A stretch of 64,000 nucleotides of DNA from Bog-257 sp963846715. GTDB taxonomy: Bacteria > Acidobacteriota > Terriglobia > Terriglobales > Acidobacteriaceae. The notes beneath the pieces are model-generated. The model saw nothing but the letters and a program-made list of their open reading frames with translations, had not been told where the DNA came from and searched no databases. The translations under genes were made by a program, and so were the position numbers. Numbering within the stretch: position 1 is the stretch's first letter; every line of letters begins with the position of its first letter. Of this stretch, positions 1-7,754 are shown in pieces. The DNA is taken from contig CAWJXA010000007.1 in assembly GCA_963846715.1 (NCBI GenBank), forward strand, positions 124,001-188,000, read 5' to 3'.

Positions 1-2
1 CG

Positions 3-857
3 GTCGTCGCGCAGGAGATGGAGAGGCATCGACGATCCCAGCCAAACACCGAAGTGCCGCAGGGGCTAAAGCCCGGCGGTGGGGCGGCCAGCGGCGGCAC
101 GGCTGAAGCCGATTCTTTCCCCAATACAAATACCATGGACGCGGGCCTAAAGGCCCGCTCTACCCGAACGTCGCTTTTCCACGAGAGTTCTGAAGGGCTT
201 TTCCACCTGAGGGCTGAAGGCGACTCCGTTCAAAGCAATGCCGGGGAGCGTTGCCTCGGTTTGGGGAACTTCCACGCCCTTCCGCTGGCGTTGCAGCGCA
301 GACTGCTTCGGCGATTTGCCGAAACTGTGGGCATGACCCTCGATTTTGCCCATGTAGAAAAGCTGCTGGACTGCGCTCTCGGGAAGCAACCGAAGGCGGA
401 ACTTCCCCGCGGCTGGCTGGCGTCGTGTACCGGCGAACGTCTTGAACTCCATCCGCCTCAGCCAGATGTCTTCCGCGTTGAGTACCAGTACACCTTGCCG
501 ATTCCTGGCGAGCTGCGCCTAGCTGAGCTGGGGCTGACGGTAAGGTCAGTTTCTGTACCGCAGGCATTTGCCAGGGAGGCCGATCCGCAAGATAGCCTCC
601 TGTGTAGCCAGCTGCTCGGACCCGAACTCGTGGTCCGCAACTGGCGACCGGGCGACCGCTTTCACCCCGCGCATAGCGGCTCGGAAGAGAAGTTGAAGCG
701 GCTGTTTTCGGAGCGCCACATTCCGCTTGAGCAACGTTGCAGTTGGCCGTTGGCGCTGTGCGGCTCCCAAATCGTGTGGGTGAGAGGATTTCCGGTGGCG
801 GCCGCCTTCGCCTGGAACGGCAGCGGCGATGCCATCAGAATAGAGACGATTGGGTAG
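3..857 (+). CDS. tilS: tRNA(Ile)-lysidine synthase, C-terminal part (start lies before the window)
   Basis: The frame is open from the window edge, so the ATG at 18 is probably internal and the N-terminal PP-loop ATPase domain lies outside. The last ~70 residues carry the TilS C-terminal substrate-binding domain, including LVVRNWRPGDRF, KLKRLFSERHIP and VWVRGFPVA. TilS converts the wobble C of tRNA-Ile(CAU) to lysidine so that it reads AUA. The next gene is ftsH, and tilS-ftsH is a common bacterial order. Oddity: about 40 codons (roughly 50-175) are made of palindromic intergenic-type repeat DNA (ggggctaaagccc, gcgggcctaaaggcccgc) that reads through in frame between the normal domains. Confidence 0.8.
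   Translation, partial: VVAQEMERHRRSQPNTEVPQGLKPGGGAASGGTAEADSFPNTNTMDAGLKARSTRTSLFHESSEGLFHLRAEGDSVQSNAGERCLGLGNFHALPLALQRRLLRRFAETVGMTLDFAHVEKLLDCALGKQPKAELPRGWLASCTGERLELHPPQPDVFRVEYQYTLPIPGELRLAELGLTVRSVSVPQAFAREADPQDSLLCSQLLGPELVVRNWRPGDRFHPAHSGSEEKLKRLFSERHIPLEQRCSWPLALCGSQIVWVRGFPVAAAFAWNGSGDAIRIETIG
50..175. repeat. Palindromic REP-like repeats inside tilS
   Basis: Three short inverted-repeat motifs of the gggctaaagccc / gggcctaaaggcccgc type lie inside the tilS reading frame. Similar motifs recur in non-coding spacers at about 28620-28960 and 62440-62480. They have no stop codon here, so they add a low-complexity insert to the protein. Confidence 0.6.
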
Positions 858-861
858 CGGG

Positions 862-917
862 CAATTCCCGCAAGCGTAAATGGCGGCGACAATTCCCGCA
901 AGCGTAAATGGCGGCGA
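862..917. repeat. 28-bp perfect tandem duplication
   Basis: Two identical 28-bp units (862-889 and 890-917) sit just after the tilS stop. The rest of the 858-1149 spacer holds no gene. A TACAAT hexamer at 1048-1053 could be a -10 element for ftsH, but no convincing -35 precedes it. Confidence 0.7.
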
Positions 918-1149
918 CACTGCGGTGACGCCCACCTTGTACCTATGGCTGCGGTTACGCCCAGCCTTGCTAACCTTATGGACCTAAGGCCGACAGGAGC
1001 CTCGATATTTTGTTAAGTCTTTCCCACCACTCTGTTTAGCTACGGGTTACAATCAAGGATGCGCCGAATTTGTACATCCGGCGTCAAAGGGTAGCATCTA
1101 AGTCAGTAAGCGGCGATTTTGTGTCTGTCCCGCAACACAGGAGTTTTCA

Positions 1150-3063
1150 GTGAATTCGACGGTTAAAACGGTCGTGTTCTGGTTGGTTATTGTTTTGTCG
1201 GGCGTCCTGCTGTGGCAGGTCGTCAAGGCCGGTAGCTCGGGCACCAAGGAACGCGAGATTAACTTCTCCGAATTCCTCTCCAATGTCGATCAAAGCAACG
1301 TCACCGAAGTGACCATGATTGGCCAGGAGGTTCGCGGCAAGTTCAAGAATGACAAGGCTGGGTTCCACACTACGGTTCCGGCGAACTATCCGGACATGTA
1401 CAAGATCCTTCAGGACAAGAAGGTCAACATCACTGTAAAGGACCCGCAGTCTTCCGGCTGGCCCTCTTGGATACTCAACCTGCTGCCCTTCGTCCTGCTG
1501 GGTGCGCTGTGGTTCATTATGATCCGCCAGATGCAGAGTGGCGGCAACAAGGCGTTGTCCTTTGGCAAGAGCAAGGCACGACTGCTCTCCATGCAGCAGA
1601 AGAAGGTGACCTTCAAAGACGTCGCCGGCGTGGATGAAGCCAAGGAAGAGCTGAAGGAGATTATCGAATTCCTGCGCGAGGCGCAGAAGTTCCAGAAGCT
1701 CGGCGGACGCATTCCCAAGGGTGTGCTGCTGGTCGGACCTCCAGGAACAGGCAAGACCCTGCTGGCGCGCGCGGTGGCTGGCGAGGCTAACGTACCCTTC
1801 TTCAGTATCTCGGGCTCGGACTTTGTGGAGATGTTCGTCGGCGTCGGCGCAAGTCGCGTCCGCGACCTCTTCGAGCAGGGCAAGAAGAACGCTCCCTGCA
1901 TTATCTTTATCGACGAAATTGACGCCGTGGGCCGCCATCGTGGCGCGGGCTTGGGCGGCGGACACGACGAGCGCGAGCAGACCCTGAACCAGTTGCTGGT
2001 CGAGATGGATGGCTTCGAGTCCAACGATGGGGTCATCTTGATTGCCGCCACCAACCGTCCTGACGTGCTTGATCCGGCGCTGCTGCGTCCCGGACGCTTC
2101 GATCGCCGCGTGGTGGTTTCGCGTCCCGATGTTCGTGGCCGCGAAGAGATTCTGCGCGTTCACACGCGCAAGATTCCTCTCAATGACGACGTCGATCTTC
2201 CTGTGCTGGCCCGCGGTACGCCGGGATTCTCCGGCGCCGACCTGGCCAACATGGTGAACGAGGCTGCCTTGGTAGCCGCCCGCCAGAACCGCAAGACGGT
2301 GCTGATGTGGGATTTCGAGCAGGCCAAGGACAAAGTACTGATGGGCGCCGAGCGCAAATCCATGTTGCTCTCGGACGAAGAGAAGAAGGTGACCGCCTTT
2401 CACGAGGCCGGCCACGCGCTGGTTGCGGCGCTGCGCGAGCACTCCGATCCGCTGCACAAAGTCACCATCATCCCGCGCGGCATGGCGTTGGGCGTGACCA
2501 TGCAGTTGCCGATCGACGATAAACACACCTACACGCGCGACTACCTGGAGACGCGACTGGCCATCATGATGGGCGGCCGCGTGGCCGAAGAACTGTTCCT
2601 GCACACGATGACCACCGGTGCCGGCAACGACATCGAGCAGGCGTCCGACCTGGCACGCAAGATGGTTTGCGAGTTCGGTATGTCCACGCTGGGGCCGATG
2701 ACCTTCGGCAAAAAGGAAGAGCAGATCTTCCTGGGCCGCGAGATCAGCCAGCATCGTGACTTCAGCGAGGAAACCGCGCAGAAGATCGACCAGGAAGTGC
2801 GGCGCTTTGTGGACGAAGGGTATCAGTCGGCAACCAACATCCTGAAGAACAATGGATTGATCCTGGAAAGGATCGCCATGGCACTTTTGGAGCGCGAGGT
2901 GATCGACGCCAACGAGATCCAGATGATCATCGAAGGCAAAGAGCTGCCGGCGCGGGTCGATCCCAACGCGCCACCTCCGGCGAAGGACGACGTGCAGCAG
3001 GTGCTGAAGCCCGCCCCCGGCCAGCAGCCCAGCGTGGCCCCGGAGCGGCCGGCGCAGGCGTAG
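1150..3063 (+). CDS. ftsH: ATP-dependent zinc metalloprotease FtsH
   Basis: Membrane-anchored AAA+ protease that degrades misfolded and regulatory proteins. It has two N-terminal membrane segments (about residues 8-26 and 108-126) flanking a periplasmic domain. The AAA domain follows, with Walker A GPPGTGKT (196-203), Walker B IIFIDEIDA (251-259) and the second region of homology ending RPGRFDR. The M41 peptidase domain has the zinc motif HEAGH (418-422) and a downstream acidic ligand in GAGNDIEQASDLA. The 637-aa length is normal. The start is GTG at 1150, with caggag about 8 bases upstream. The C-terminal tail is rich in Pro, Ala and Gln, as is common. A strong terminator follows. The long open frame on the opposite strand is a shadow. 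Confidence 0.97.
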   Translation: MNSTVKTVVFWLVIVLSGVLLWQVVKAGSSGTKEREINFSEFLSNVDQSNVTEVTMIGQEVRGKFKNDKAGFHTTVPANYPDMYKILQDKKVNITVKDPQSSGWPSWILNLLPFVLLGALWFIMIRQMQSGGNKALSFGKSKARLLSMQQKKVTFKDVAGVDEAKEELKEIIEFLREAQKFQKLGGRIPKGVLLVGPPGTGKTLLARAVAGEANVPFFSISGSDFVEMFVGVGASRVRDLFEQGKKNAPCIIFIDEIDAVGRHRGAGLGGGHDEREQTLNQLLVEMDGFESNDGVILIAATNRPDVLDPALLRPGRFDRRVVVSRPDVRGREEILRVHTRKIPLNDDVDLPVLARGTPGFSGADLANMVNEAALVAARQNRKTVLMWDFEQAKDKVLMGAERKSMLLSDEEKKVTAFHEAGHALVAALREHSDPLHKVTIIPRGMALGVTMQLPIDDKHTYTRDYLETRLAIMMGGRVAEELFLHTMTTGAGNDIEQASDLARKMVCEFGMSTLGPMTFGKKEEQIFLGREISQHRDFSEETAQKIDQEVRRFVDEGYQSATNILKNNGLILERIAMALLEREVIDANEIQMIIEGKELPARVDPNAPPPAKDDVQQVLKPAPGQQPSVAPERPAQA

Positions 3064-3106
3064 GAAGAAGCTGTCAGCCATCTGCCGTCAGCTTTCAGTT
3101 AATGCG

Positions 3107-3135
3107 AAGGGCGGGGCCTCGGTCCTGCCCTTTTT
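3107..3135 (+). terminator. Rho-independent terminator of ftsH
   Basis: A stem of about 11-12 bp (AAGGGCGGGGCC paired with GGTCCTGCCCTT, two G-U pairs) is followed by TTTTT, 44 bases after the ftsH stop. Confidence 0.85.
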
Positions 3136-3248
3136 ATCGTTGCGTTTCGCGTTGAACTGCGTGGTCGGCGATTGTCGGCCCTCTTCGATACCGACGAGGC
3201 GCGCCCGGTGTACGCTGGATTGCTTGACCGTATCCTGCGTCCTTGTAG

Positions 3249-3281
3249 AAAAAATGGGCCGGAGTTTCGTGCCTCCGGCCC
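3249..3281 (-). terminator. Terminator of the 3305 gene
   Basis: On the minus strand a 9-bp stem GGGCCGGAG/CTCCGGCCC is followed by ATTTTTT. It lies 24 bases past the stop of the minus-strand gene and converges with the ftsH terminator. Confidence 0.85.
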
Positions 3282-3304
3282 TAGCTTAACTGCCTAAGAT
3301 GTGA

Positions 3305-4303
3305 CTACATTTTCCCGACTTGGTTGCTCCCTGGACAGGTGTCCCACATGGAAGCCCCGTCGAAAGCGAGACCGACGGGAACTGCTCCGGTACCGCAGCC
3401 ACTAACGGCTGATATGACCGTGCCGATAGCACTGCCAGAAGTTGGAATCTTCTTCGTCGTCCCTGAGCTGTACGTTATCCAAATGTTGGCGCCGTCAAAA
3501 GCGATATGCCGAGGTGAACCACCCACAGGATAGGGGGGATGTATCAATGCGCCGTTGAGGTTAATGTGCGACACAGTGCCGTCTGCATTCGCGGTCCACA
3601 GGGTCCCTCCGTCGAAAACAATGCCTACCGGGTTTCCTGGAACGCTAAAAGTCTGTTGTTGGCAACGGTAGTCGAACTTGTACACGACGGAACCACTGGA
3701 GTTGCTAACCCAAGTAAAGGTTCCGTCGAAGGCTACGCCAGTGTTGCCGCCGCCGGTCGTTACCGAACAGTAGTACCCGCCGCCGCTCCAGCTTAATATT
3801 CTTCCGACTGTGCTGTCGGCAACTTCCCACATGGTCCAACCGTCCCAGATCATGGCCTTGCCCGGAGAGTTTTGGGCTGTACTTTGGTCGGCAAAAGCTG
3901 ATTTCCCATCGCTTGCAAAGAGCACGCTTACCAGGTTATGGCCGGAACCGTCTGGATGGTTCACCCAGAGTCGTTCTCCGTCGAAGGCCAGGGATCCAGG
4001 GCTCGTCACCGTGTAGCTGGCCTGGAACTGACCATCCATTGCTCTTATCTTCGTCACTCTATTGGCACTGGCTTCTGAAATCCACATGTTCTGTCCGTCA
4101 AAAACCATATCGTTTGGTTGAGAAAGGCCGTGAAGGCCGCCTGCGGAGTCGTAAAACGAAGTAAAGGTGACGGCGTTGTTGGCAATAAACCACCAGTTGA
4201 GCGCGACCTTAGTGTAGTTCTGCGCCGCTGCCGACAGTGTCATGGTAACGACCATCGCGAAGACGATGGCCAGTTTCAGTGTGTTGAAGCTCTGCTTTTT
4301 CAT
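3305..4303 (-). CDS. Secreted beta-propeller (NHL/Vgb-like) protein
   Basis: The start chosen is ATG at 4303, preceded by aaggaggatcg and followed by a clear signal peptide (MKKQSFNTLKLAIVF...SAAAQ). The mature part consists of repeated ~40-residue units such as MVFDGQNMWISE, LAFDGERLWVNH, VAFDGTFTWVSN, IVFDGGTLWTAN and IAFDGANIWITY. These are the blades of a six- to seven-bladed propeller of the virginiamycin-B-lyase/NHL type. There is no PEP-CTERM tail and no visible catalytic residue set, so the role is unknown and is probably extracellular binding. A second in-frame ATG at 4381 also has a good ribosome-binding site (aaggaggtca) and begins MKT like the neighbouring PEP-CTERM genes. This suggests the leader and first codons of such a gene were fused upstream. 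Confidence 0.75.
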   Translation of the reverse strand: MKKQSFNTLKLAIVFAMVVTMTLSAAAQNYTKVALNWWFIANNAVTFTSFYDSAGGLHGLSQPNDMVFDGQNMWISEASANRVTKIRAMDGQFQASYTVTSPGSLAFDGERLWVNHPDGSGHNLVSVLFASDGKSAFADQSTAQNSPGKAMIWDGWTMWEVADSTVGRILSWSGGGYYCSVTTGGGNTGVAFDGTFTWVSNSSGSVVYKFDYRCQQQTFSVPGNPVGIVFDGGTLWTANADGTVSHINLNGALIHPPYPVGGSPRHIAFDGANIWITYSSGTTKKIPTSGSAIGTVISAVSGCGTGAVPVGLAFDGASMWDTCPGSNQVGKM

Positions 4304-4381
4304 ACGATCCTCCTTAGGGAACGTGGTTAGGGGTTGAACTGCCATTGCGTCGGTGTGCTGTTTGGTGATTAGGGTTTTCAT

Positions 4382-4604
4382 ACTGACCTCCTTATGGTCA
4401 TTAGGTTGTGGCGACGGCCTGAGCCGAGGTCGTCGCCGGTTGTGCTGCGGTCCAATTGCTCACCGCCTGGAACCGAATTCGCTAGTCCGGTTCAAATTCG
4501 TGCCGAGTGTGCGTTACTTCGCTGGCGAAGACAATGCACCCGCGGCAGATTGTGAGTCTTCTGTGAATCGACTCAAATAACCGGCTGAATACAAAGCTGT
4601 TGCC
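4382..4604 (-). promoter_or_regulatory. Repeated leader of the 3305 gene (copy L1 plus block B1)
   Basis: Read on the minus strand, the 3' end contains the conserved box CGCCACAACCT..TGACC..AAGGAGGTCA directly before ATG 4381. Upstream are a hairpin (GGCGACG/CGTCGCC) and a roughly 110-bp block (4489-4603). About 190 bp are nearly identical to 6465-6671, and the 110-bp block recurs at 8452-8562. No gene is accepted here: the small reading frames it shares with the 6.5-kb copy follow from the DNA repeat. Confidence 0.7.
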
Positions 4605-4739
4605 GTGGGTGGTGGATTGCGGCGGCAGCCAGGATCTTCTTTCTTAGCGCGCCATTCCAGAGGGTTCGACCGGGTAGTGCGGCCTTCAGAGCCCCGTGCC
4701 GCGACCTTATGGCCCGACCCGACAGGTGGAACAGACGGC

Positions 4740-4850
4740 CCGGAGACGAGCGCCGTAGGCGCGAGAGAGCTTAGCCCGACGCTTCAGCGCTGGGTGGAGT
4801 GGGGAAAGATCGAGTCCCGTAGGACGACAGAGGTTGCGACACGGCCTCGG
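4740..4850. repeat. Palindromic intergenic repeats
   Basis: The motifs gcgccgtaggcgc, cgcttcagcgctgggt and gagtcccgtaggac belong to a short palindromic family seen again near 53640, 58720, 60215, 60550 and 62540. The rest of 4605-4973 shows no supportable gene. Confidence 0.6.
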
Positions 4851-4974
4851 ACACCCGCACTACTGGTACGAGCGGATACGCCAATCCTGGAACGGCCCCC
4901 GACTTCTCTTGGAGATGGGCGTCAGACGATGAGTTATAGGTTCGGAGGCGGTGCCGGCACGCAGCGTCCTTCAT

Positions 4975-4999
4975 AAAAAGCCGCCCCTAGGAGCGGCTT
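4975..4999 (-). terminator. Terminator of the frameshifted PEP-CTERM gene
   Basis: On the minus strand, stem AAGCCGC/GCGGCTT is followed by TTT. It lies 25 bases past the restored stop at 5024. Confidence 0.8.
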
Positions 5000-5023
5000 C
5001 AAGAAATCACTGACTGCATCCAG

Positions 5024-5685
5024 CTATCCCATCAACCTTCGGCGCAAAACGCCGACGAGGCCGACTATGCCAGAACCGAACAGCATGAGGCTGCTCGGCT
5101 CAGGAGTTGTTCCGCTCGTGCCGATCAACGTGAAGGCTTCCGAAGGAATCGAGCCAAGGGTATGTCATAGGCTGTAGACGGACAGCCCGGCGACGTGCAG
5201 CCTACGCCGCTGTTCTCATCCCAGTAGATCGGGTCGGTGGAGCAACCAGAGGTGGTGCAGGCGTTGCTGAGGGTCAGATAGTCACCACCCGTTCCCGCCG
5301 GAACAATTTGAGTAGAGAAGCTTGCCTGGTACAGGTCATAGCCATACTGATTGGTACCGAGGAACACGTTGGTGGCGCCGCTCAACGTCCCGGAGAAAAT
5401 ATCGGTGCCGAACGGAGTAGACCCCATCGACATGTCCACGGTCGTCAGAAGATCTGACGCTGATGCGTCCCAGTAAACGATATCCACTTCGTAGACATTG
5501 GATCTGGATGAGTTAAGGTTCTTCGAGTTGGTAACCGCATGGTCACCGTAAATGCCCCACGCGTTGGTGTTGCCATCGTAGGGACCGTTGGAATAGAGGG
5601 TGTCGGCCATAGCCGGAGCAACCGTCAGCATCAGGCACAGAATTGTGAGCAGTGATAGTGAAGCGATACGAAGTTGGGTTTTCAT
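5024..5685 (-). pseudogene. PEP-CTERM secreted protein with a frameshift near the C-terminus
   Basis: Starts ATG 5685 behind aaggaggtcacc, with signal peptide MKTQLRIASLSLLTILCLML...AMA. It is a close paralogue of the proteins at 6448 and 7543, sharing DTLYSNGP, IYWDENSG and AYD. In the original frame it ends early, in ARFLRKPSR at 5125. One frame over, the expected tail follows: SIPSEAFTLIG, then TPEPSSLMLFGSGIVG and a terminal RRRLMG, with a stop at 5024. The break is at about 5151-5154, where TTGGCTCG would read TTGGGCTCG with one more G. The family is sorted by PEP-CTERM/exosortase. Either the sequence has lost a G or the gene is a recent pseudogene. Confidence 0.8.
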
Positions 5686-5785
5686 GGTGACCTCCTTGTG
5701 GTCATAGGTTGTTGGCGGTGGTGATTAAGAGTGAAGAGCAACTTCACCGCATAGCTGCTCCTCGCCGGGACGAAAATAGCCATCG
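5686..5785 (-). promoter_or_regulatory. Leader copy L2 of the PEP-CTERM/secreted-gene leader family
   Basis: On the minus strand: a stem-loop with GAGCA and TGCTC arms (loop containing GCTATGCGGTGAAGT), then CCGCCAACAACCTATGACC, ACAAGGAGGTCA and the ATG. The loop and box match copies L5 (41694) and L6 (42776). TGACC can pair with GGTCA across the Shine-Dalgarno. Confidence 0.7.
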
Positions 5786-5800
5786 CGATTAGCGCTGGCG

Positions 5801-6448
5801 TCATCCGAAAAAGCGCCTTCGCAGCAGTCCGCCGATGCCGAGGACTCCCGAGCCAAGCAGCAACAGACTACTGGGTTCAGGCGTGCTCGAGGCGCTACCG
5901 TAAATCGTGAAGGCTTCAGAAGGAATCGTGCCCAGTGCACTGTCGTAGGCCGAGGACGGTCCGCTGTTTTCATCCCAGTAGACGGGGTTGCCTTGTTCTG
6001 AGATCGCGTTCTGCAAGTTCAGCCAATCGACAAGGACGGGCTTAGGGATGTGTTCGCCTGTGGCGCACGCGAGCAGGTCAACGTTGTAGCCATACTGGTT
6101 GGTGAAAAGGAATGTGTCGGTCAGGCTTGCACCACTGGCCGTACCGGAGCCATACACCGTCCCACCATTCGCCTCGGAAGTAATGGACCAATCCACCGAG
6201 GTCAATGTGTCGCCAGGGAGTTCCCAGACCGCGAATGTGAAGCCGGTGACGGTAAAGTCAGAACCACCGCTGCCAGAGGTGTGGTACGAGTCGCTGACGA
6301 CGAAGCCGCCGTTGATTTGCCATGCACTGACCTCGCCGTTCACCGGACCGTTGTCATACAAGGTGTCCGCCGAGGCTGGAAGAACAGCCAGGGTCAGGCA
6401 AAGGACTGCGAACAGAGCGCGTGAAGCAATACGGATTTGGGTTTTCAT
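5801..6448 (-). CDS. PEP-CTERM secreted protein (paralogue 2)
   Basis: Start ATG 6448 is chosen because aaaggagatca precedes it and MKTQIRIASRALFAVL begins a signal peptide cleaved near PASA-D. The 215-aa product has a beta-rich body with DTLYDNGP, VYWDENSGPSSAYD and TIPSEAF. It ends in a classic PEP-CTERM tail: TPEPSSLLLLGSGVLGIGG followed by RRRFFG. That tail is recognised and cleaved by exosortase during export, usually for proteins of the matrix or cell surface. No exosortase gene lies in this window. Paralogous to the genes at 5024 and 6866. Function of the body unknown. Confidence 0.88.
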   Translation of the reverse strand: MKTQIRIASRALFAVLCLTLAVLPASADTLYDNGPVNGEVSAWQINGGFVVSDSYHTSGSGGSDFTVTGFTFAVWELPGDTLTSVDWSITSEANGGTVYGSGTASGASLTDTFLFTNQYGYNVDLLACATGEHIPKPVLVDWLNLQNAISEQGNPVYWDENSGPSSAYDSALGTIPSEAFTIYGSASSTPEPSSLLLLGSGVLGIGGLLRRRFFG

Positions 6449-6671
6449 ATTGATCTCCTTTGTGGTCGCTAGGGTGTGGCGACGGCCTGAGCCGAGGTCG
6501 TCGCCGGTTGTGCTGCGGTCCAATTGCTCACCGCCTGGAACCGAATTCGCTAGTCCGGTTCAAATTCGTGCCGAGTGTGCGTTACTTTGCTGGCGAAGAC
6601 AATGCACCCGCGGCAGATTGTGAGTCTTCTGTGAATCGACCGGATTAATCGGCTGAATACAAAGCTGTTAC
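6449..6671 (-). promoter_or_regulatory. Leader copy L3 plus block B2
   Basis: From about 6474 to 6640 it differs from the L1 leader by about one base, including the GGCGACG/CGTCGCC hairpin. The final box has drifted (CGCCACACCCTAGCGACC, AAAGGAGATCA). Such near-identity over a spacer indicates recent duplication or gene conversion together with the tandem PEP-CTERM genes. The remainder, 6672-6814, shows nothing recognisable. Confidence 0.7.
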
Positions 6672-6814
6672 TGGGGGCGATAGATTGGGCGGTCGGCCAG
6701 AATCTTTTTTGGGAAGAATCTGTTTGGAGCTGAAAGTCGCGGTCGTAGATTCTGTTGATAAGTCCGGGGCTGAAGGTAGAGGTCGGGAGGAGTCGCTGGC
6801 TAGCAACCCTCATG

Positions 6815-6842
6815 CAAAAGAGCCGCCCCGAAGAGCGGCTCG
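6815..6842 (-). terminator. Terminator of the 6866 gene
   Basis: Minus-strand stem GAGCCGC(T)C / G(G)GCGGCTC is followed by TTTT, 24 bases after the stop. Confidence 0.8.
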
Positions 6843-6865
6843 ACAGATTCAAGTGTTGCGCCAGA

Positions 6866-7543
6866 CTATCCCATCAATCTTCGACGCAGCACCCCCGCGA
6901 GGCCGAGAATCCCGGAACCGAACAGCACCATGCTGCCCGGTTCAGGAGTCGTTCCGCCGCCCGAGCCGGTCAAGGTAAAAGCCTCCGAAGGAATGGTGCC
7001 AATAAAGTTCTCATAGGCTGTCGATGGGCAGTTTGAACCGCCGCCGGGCGGGTGGGTTCCTCCACAGCCTATGCCGGCATTCTGATCCCAGTAGATCGGG
7101 TTAGTATCACAGCCCGACGTGGTGCAAGCATCTGACAGGGTCACAAAGCCCGTGCCCGAATACGGGATAGCGGCGAACACGTAATCTGCTTGGTACAGGT
7201 TGTAATCGCCGTTAGAGCCAAGGAACGTGTTGGTAACGCCGCCCAACGTTGCGGAGAAAATATCGCTGCCAAACGGTGCGGTTCCGATCTGCATGTTCAC
7301 GGTCGTAATAAGATCCGTGCTCGATGCGTCCCAGTACACGAAATGCAAATCCGTGATCTCGGAGTGGGCTGGCGTCACGAACGAATCAGTCACAACGTAG
7401 CCGAAGTTAATGGTCCAGGCATTGACGGTGCCATTCCAGGGACCGTTGTCATACAGAGTGCCTGCCAGGGCTGAAGTTGCAGCCAGCATCAAGCACAGAA
7501 TTGTGAGTAGCGACAGAGAAGCGATACGAACTTGCGTTTTCAT
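6866..7543 (-). CDS. PEP-CTERM secreted protein (paralogue 3)
   Basis: Start ATG 7543 lies behind aaggaggtcatc. The signal peptide (MKTQVRIASLSLLTILCLML...ALA) is almost identical to that of the 5685 gene. The 225-aa product shares TLYDNGP, VYWDASSTDLITTV, PIYWDQNAG and TIPSEAF with its paralogues. It ends TTPEPGSMVLFGSGILGLAG plus RRRLMG, an intact exosortase target. Four cysteines in CTTSGCD and CGGT..SNC are shared with the 5685 copy but not with the 6448 copy. Probably a surface or matrix protein; the biochemical role is not known. Confidence 0.9.
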   Translation of the reverse strand: MKTQVRIASLSLLTILCLMLAATSALAGTLYDNGPWNGTVNAWTINFGYVVTDSFVTPAHSEITDLHFVYWDASSTDLITTVNMQIGTAPFGSDIFSATLGGVTNTFLGSNGDYNLYQADYVFAAIPYSGTGFVTLSDACTTSGCDTNPIYWDQNAGIGCGGTHPPGGGSNCPSTAYENFIGTIPSEAFTLTGSGGGTTPEPGSMVLFGSGILGLAGVLRRRLMG

Positions 7544-7650
7544 GATGACCTCCTTGTGGTCATGAGGTTGTGGCGACGGTCTAAGTTCGAGTGGCGCCAG
7601 GTTGTACCATGCGAAGAGTTGCGCTCGCATAGGTTCGGGAACTATTCCCA
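7544..7650 (-). promoter_or_regulatory. Leader copy L4
   Basis: The minus strand shows a hairpin ATGCGA/TCGCAT, then CGTCGCCACAACCTCATGACC, ACAAGGAGGTCA and the ATG. The 3' box is the best match to the consensus of the family; the upstream hairpin has a different sequence. Confidence 0.65.
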
Positions 7651-7718
7651 CATCTAAGCTTTCCCTAGGGAGCGGAACCCCGCCAGTGCTACTCCCGGTT
7701 TATCGAAAACCAACAAGT

Positions 7719-7740
7719 CGAGAGCGGCCCGCCGCTCTCG
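7719..7740 (-). terminator. Hairpin after the 7755 gene
   Basis: A perfect 10-bp stem CGAGAGCGGC/GCCGCTCTCG lies 15 bases after the stop. The downstream T-run is weak, so it may stabilise the 3' end more than terminate. Confidence 0.55.
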
Positions 7741-7754
7741 TTCCCTGTTGTGTA

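Noticed and set aside
862..917. Operator for ftsH
   Set aside because: A recent 28-bp duplication next to tilS is the simpler explanation; no symmetry or promoter overlap.
1147..3081. 644-codon open frame opposite ftsH
   Set aside because: Shadow of a GC-rich gene; His/Leu/Gln-rich composition and no family motif, while the plus strand is clearly FtsH.
4664..4690. tRNA T-arm-like gggttcgaccggg
   Set aside because: No acceptor or anticodon arms can be paired around it; the segment is repeat DNA.
4353..6648. Two nearly identical short proteins readable at 4353-4580 and 6460-6648
   Set aside because: Their identity is explained by the duplicated DNA leader; neither has a ribosome-binding site, and the frames run against the leader of real genes.
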